64,000 bases of DNA. It comes from Pectinophora gossypiella (taxonomy: Eukaryota > Arthropoda > Insecta > Lepidoptera > Gelechiidae). Under the pieces are notes generated by a model, which was not told where the DNA came from, ran no database searches, and was given only the letters and a program-made list of their open reading frames with translations. This document shows positions 61,556 to 64,000 of this stretch, piece by piece. The stretch covers positions 9,052,598-9,116,597 of the forward strand of contig NC_065421.1 of the NCBI RefSeq assembly GCF_024362695.1, in the 5' to 3' direction. The position numbers and the translations under genes are program-made. Position 1 is the stretch's first letter, and the number at the start of each line of letters is the position of its first letter.

Positions 61556-61885
61556 AACCGTAGTATGTTAGTAAAATGACTATCATTCAAATTGTCACAT
61601 TCCGTCATTCGTAATCGAAGGCCTCTATTGCTGTATGTTCGTAATATTCTAGAGTTATATGTAGATTAACTACACATAACCGAAGTCAATTTTCCTGGCT
61701 ATCTATCAACCTATTCTATATGGTCAATGTCAACAACCTTTTGATTTATGGTCGATATGCGTCAAAACATCACCATTCGTAACTTTGACAAATGCTTTAT
61801 TGAAACCGGTTTGAAACAGAATACACAATGTACCTGCTCTATTTTACGTACAAACATAAATAAAGATGAGATTTTACATAACATA
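61556..61885. other. Unassigned stretch
   Basis: Nothing recognised. Confidence 0.4.
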
Positions 61886-61888
61886 TAC

Positions 61889-62010
61889 AGGTTGTCAGTG
61901 ACATCATAACGAAAACTTTGAGGGATGATTCAGAGTTGAAATCAAGTGAAATTTTCCGTCGCAAAAGTATGGAACGGAAAATAATTTAAAAAAGCACTAA
62001 AATTTTCATG
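61889..62010. repeat. MITE-2 left half
   Basis: CAGGTTGTCAGTGACATCA to CACTAAAATTTTCATG; the right arm is lost and repeat P follows. Confidence 0.6.
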
Positions 62011-62029
62011 AATTATATAATTTCGCTAA

Positions 62030-62162
62030 AATGCCAATATGTATTCGGAGTCCATTACGTAAATCAACTTCGATACTTTACAACGATAACGTGAGAGTTT
62101 ACACTATCCTGCACTATTTCTTCAGTAAATGTGAGGCGACTTCCTCAATATGTGCAGAGCGC
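62030..62162. repeat. Dispersed repeat P
   Basis: Second copy of the 130-bp block at 2489, with few differences. Confidence 0.7.
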
Positions 62163-62329
62163 TCTGTAGATGAAGATAAGGTGGAGACCCACTCCTATAG
62201 AACGTAAACATAACACGATGCGATCTGACTGGTAGCATGGCAGCTACCGTCGCGCGCGACACGATTAAACTATAGTATGGTATTATATGTCGCGAAATGA
62301 ATAGAACGGCAAAGGTTTGGAATGACCTA

Positions 62330-62548
62330 CCACCATGTAAGAGAAGAAAGAGGTTTGAAGGGCCAAGTCAACAAAAAAGTATGAGCAAAAAGTTCATACT
62401 TCAACTTTGCACTCCACTCGTCCGCAAACTTTGCGACACACGGAGCTCCGCGATAATATATCAAAAGGTCGTCTTGTGCATTTTAATCTGCAGGGCAAAA
62501 TATCAAATATCGACTAACACGCAAGGAGATCCCTCCTTAGAAAGTTAA
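62330..62548 (+). repeat. Dispersed repeat N
   Basis: Partner of 18370-18535. The overlapping 83-codon frame (62297-62548) opens NRTAKVWNDLPP, which loosely recalls LINE C-termini with W(N)xLP. That frame is not kept in the first copy. Confidence 0.55.
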
Positions 62549-62689
62549 AAACCTTAGTATGATCGGCTATTTATCAAAACAATACTTTTGTATACAGTAT
62601 TTTACGAAAAGTAAAGTAAGGATTGTATCATATTACATTGCCGATAAAGTGGCTATGGAATTTGAAAAACAGGAGAATTGTTGTAGTTA

Positions 62690-62830
62690 TCTATTGGCGA
62701 GCCTATTAACATTGACCGGGTACAAATCCTGGAAATCACATTATATTAATTATAAATGGTCCAAACATGAATTCAAACTCATAAAGTCGAATAAAATGGT
62801 TTAGAGATCGGGCCGTGATTCGAACGAAAA
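62690..62830 (-). repeat. SINE-D, partial copy
   Basis: GAGCCTATTAACATTGACCG and GAATTCAAACTCATAAAGTC, ending at the inverted CGTGATTCGAACG near the B box. Confidence 0.6.
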
Positions 62831-62834
62831 GAAG

Positions 62835-64000
62835 TGACTTTATTAACTGTCGCGTCGGGCGCGTCTAACGCCCGATGGCGGATGCCATGCTACCGGTGCT
62901 GAGCTCATAGCTTGTGTGTTCAACCCCCACGATAAATATGGATACTATGCCAAAGCGGTTTTGGTTTTCTATTAGATTGCGATAGTGTGTTTCATGAATT
63001 CTTGAAATTTATCGAATTAATCTGTACTATTTATACTCGTACTAGTGTTGGGAACCAGAAAAGAGATAGAGCACGTCAGTACAAAATCAATTTATTTATA
63101 TTTCAAGTTTTTTTTGGAGTCTTTGACTGAACTGGAATCAACAGTAGCATAATCTCACGCCAGGGCTCTATCTAATCTAGACGGCAAGTACATTCACCAA
63201 TTAATATCACCATTACGGCGCCTGTCGGCCACATCAAAGGGCCGCGTACACCGAAAGCTGCGCCGACGCACATCTTTACGATACGCAATCTAACAAACCC
63301 AAAATTAATTCATCAAGCATCGTATTTAAATAAACATTATTGAACCGTGAGTTTCGATTTTATTCTCTATTTTATGATGTAAGTAACTATAAAAAAGAGA
63401 AAGCGAAGTACCTATCTATTGAATATTGAAAAGATTCAAGGGAAGTGTTAAAATATTAATTGATAAAAAAAGTTGTGTAGGTTTTATTATTAAAAAATTG
63501 GTCATTAGAGTGAGTTTAGACTGAAAACTAACTGACTGTTAAGTATCGATAGGAAATAACCCATACCCGTAACCCCATTTTGTCTATGTTTTATCAATTC
63601 AGAAAGTGAACTTTCGCGCACAAGTAATATAATTACCTAATTATGCATACTTTTATTGGAAGCTGAACAAGATTTTCTTTGAAACAATAAAACAAAATAA
63701 ATATTGCAACAAAACCTAGTAACAAACTTGCTCACCCAGTTACTAGTAGTATTTTTTGCAATTACGTAAAGTTAAAGTTAAAGCTGTAGTTAATTTCGCA
63801 AGTATAGATACTGATTTTTTTATTCATAGAAACGAATTTCTAATTTAAATTTAAAATTTCTTAGAAAAATCTTGTAAGATCTTGTAATACTATATTTCAT
63901 CTTTTTATAGGTAATAAAAGATGAGTATTTTCCATTCATACGGAATTTGCCCAGAACAACATCAACGAAATTATGTAATGAGACTTACTTAATTAGTAAG
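62835..64000. other. Unassigned terminal stretch
   Basis: A GC-richer patch near 62845-62900 (GTCGGGCGCGTCTAACGCCC) and another near 63215-63290, then AT-rich sequence. No ORF, repeat end or RNA recognised. Confidence 0.4.

Overview
This window is repeat-rich insect DNA, almost certainly from a moth or butterfly. It is AT-rich, has no bacterial gene organisation and no host gene I can defend. It is packed with families I recognise as lepidopteran: several tRNA-headed SINEs with poly(ATG)- or GATAAGAAG-type tails, RTE-like LINE C-terminal remnants, an R1-clade reverse transcriptase fragment, a Penelope-like (GIY-YIG) fragment, Tc1/mariner-style and hAT-style non-autonomous elements, and one young LTR element. 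Family names used here are labels: SINE-A, B, C, D, H and 5S; Retro-F (poly-A retroposon, 5' truncated) and Retro-R (400-bp poly-A retroposon); MITE-1 (TIR CAGTCATGAGC, TA target) and MITE-2 (foldback, TIR CAGGGTGTTAGTGAC, TA target); E (about 208 bp, no TIR); K, G, N, P, Q (dispersed repeats of unknown class); RTE tail-1, tail-2 and tail-3 (three kinds of LINE C-terminus).

Layout. 1-12 kb: K-family copies cut by Retro-F and an RTE tail; a complete SINE-5S with an 11-bp target duplication; Retro-R; a MITE-1/MITE-2 composite; nested SINE-B in SINE-D. 12-22 kb: a block repeated at 58.6-59.0 kb that supplies a filled/empty site pair for MITE-1; a 927-bp TIR element with an internal CATAAT array nested inside MITE-1; a G+SINE-C block duplicated 2 kb apart; a Penelope-end hairpin. 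22-36 kb: SINE debris, LINE 3' ends, a three-layer nest at 30.1-31.1 kb (MITE-2 split by a Penelope-like fragment and by E), and an RT C-terminal pseudogene at 31.7-32.3 kb.

36.3-41.6 kb is the clearest single unit: a minus-strand LTR retrotransposon with nearly identical 1.2-kb LTRs, a polypurine tract, a TGGCGCC primer-site candidate and a lone gag-like ORF but no pol. It is a non-autonomous derivative, and Retro-R has since inserted into its 3' LTR. 41.6-64 kb: a 100-bp-arm palindrome built on Penelope ends (44.2 kb), three more composite MITE-2 elements, the R1-clade RT fragment (48.6-49.4 kb), two hAT-like elements with target duplications (55.1 and 56.3 kb), and more SINEs.

The genes do not form a pathway. 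What works together here is parasitic: non-autonomous elements relying on LINE, Tc1/mariner, hAT and LTR machinery encoded elsewhere. The most unusual items are the composite two-palindrome MITE-2, the CATAAT-array TIR element, the E family, the 5S-rRNA-like SINE, the gag-only LTR element and the 44-kb palindrome. All family assignments come from reading and memory of the families; no database search was run.
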